Shown: in pieces, positions 41,786 to 41,914 of the stretch
How the letters are laid out: each line of letters begins with the position of its first letter
Position numbering within the stretch: position 1 is the stretch's first letter
Source of the DNA: Siccirubricoccus deserti
GTDB taxonomy: Bacteria > Pseudomonadota > Alphaproteobacteria > Acetobacterales > Acetobacteraceae
Reading direction: 5' to 3'
Assembly (NCBI RefSeq): GCF_014283215.1
Contig: NZ_JACOMF010000040.1
Span: 1-41,914 of the forward strand
Length of the DNA: 41,914 nt
Position numbers and translations under genes: made by a program
The notes under the pieces: generated by a model
Told to the model about the DNA's origin: nothing
The model's input: the letters and a program-made list of their open reading frames with translations, nothing else
Databases searched by the model: none

Positions 41786-41914
41786 TCACAGATCCTTCAT
41801 GACCTTGACGACAGCCGGTCCAGCCATCACCAAAATTATGCAAGGCAATATGAAGATAATCAGGGGAACCGTGAGCTTGACTGGCAGACGCGCTGCGCGT
41901 GCCTCAAACTCCGT
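41786..41914 (-). CDS. tadC: TadC-like type II secretion F-domain protein, C-terminal part (cut by window edge)
   Basis: The last 42 codons before TGA at 41788-41786 read TEFEARAARLPVKLTVPLII, FILPCIILVMAGPAVVKVMK and DL. A charged segment, LPVKLTVPL, then a hydrophobic segment with PALFLV-like LPCIILVMAGPA, is the C-terminus of the TadC/GspF platform protein of tight-adherence pili. Base composition is less GC-rich than in most of the window. The rest of the tad locus should lie to the right. It is separated from the IS3 stub by only ~140 bases. Confidence 0.75.
   Translation of the reverse strand, partial: TEFEARAARLPVKLTVPLIIFILPCIILVMAGPAVVKVMKDL

Overview
The window is very GC-rich, with G/C-ending codons in every main gene. 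It reads as the chromosome of an alphaproteobacterium, most likely an Acetobacteraceae/Roseomonas-like member of the Rhodospirillales. Supporting signs are an argJ tail near a GNAT-Nudix (mutT) gene, an rpoH/rluD pair, coq7, MlrC, a glutamyl-Q tRNA(Asp) synthetase and a Tad pilus gene at the right edge. This placement is inferred from gene content and gene order; no database was searched.

Left edge (1-1370) is a graveyard: the N-terminus of an IS66-type transposase, a frameshifted tyrosine-recombinase relic, the C-terminal part of an IS3-type transposase, and the last ~55 codons of argJ. Then come a membrane glycosyltransferase and an overlapping methyltransferase, a GNAT-Nudix fusion, and a vapBC toxin-antitoxin pair whose two genes are both frameshifted. 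A CinA/MoaB-like gene follows.

The core (5.2-37.2 kb) is ordinary chromosome in short operons. It holds an AstE/AspA-like hydrolase with argE, facing mlrC; a zinc-ribbon metallo-beta-lactamase-fold protein; a DsbA-like oxidoreductase overlapping an M48 metallopeptidase with a TPR-like tail; a gamma-glutamyltranspeptidase-like lipoprotein that appears to lack the catalytic Thr; an aminotransferase; an ABM monooxygenase; ArsR+MFS; otsBA (trehalose synthesis); two tandem glutathione S-transferases; DsbB-like+coq7; an NTF2-like protein; a broken LysR/OxyR-type relic; an HNH endonuclease; a carboxylesterase; gluQ; an isochorismatase-like hydrolase; glutamine-dependent NAD synthetase; a lipase; fasciclin+DoxX; prfC; a VOC protein; rpoH; an RluD-type pseudouridine synthase; and a small membrane protein.

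A tRNA-Glu(CTC) at 37.3 kb ends the orderly chromosome. From there to the right edge lie stacked mobile elements: an IS256 tail fused to an IS5 head, an apparently intact IS66-family element (tnpA-tnpB-tnpC, 2475 bp) with an exact 8-bp target duplication, a frameshifted C-terminal fragment of a large SNF2-like helicase joined to an IS3 orfA stub, and the last 42 codons of a TadC-like secretion gene. I found no complete novel system. The best leads are the argJ truncation with argE 6 kb away, the GGT-like lipoprotein without its nucleophile, the helicase fragment (possible defence-island remnant), and an intergenic element able to form two mutually exclusive hairpins upstream of dsbB-coq7.
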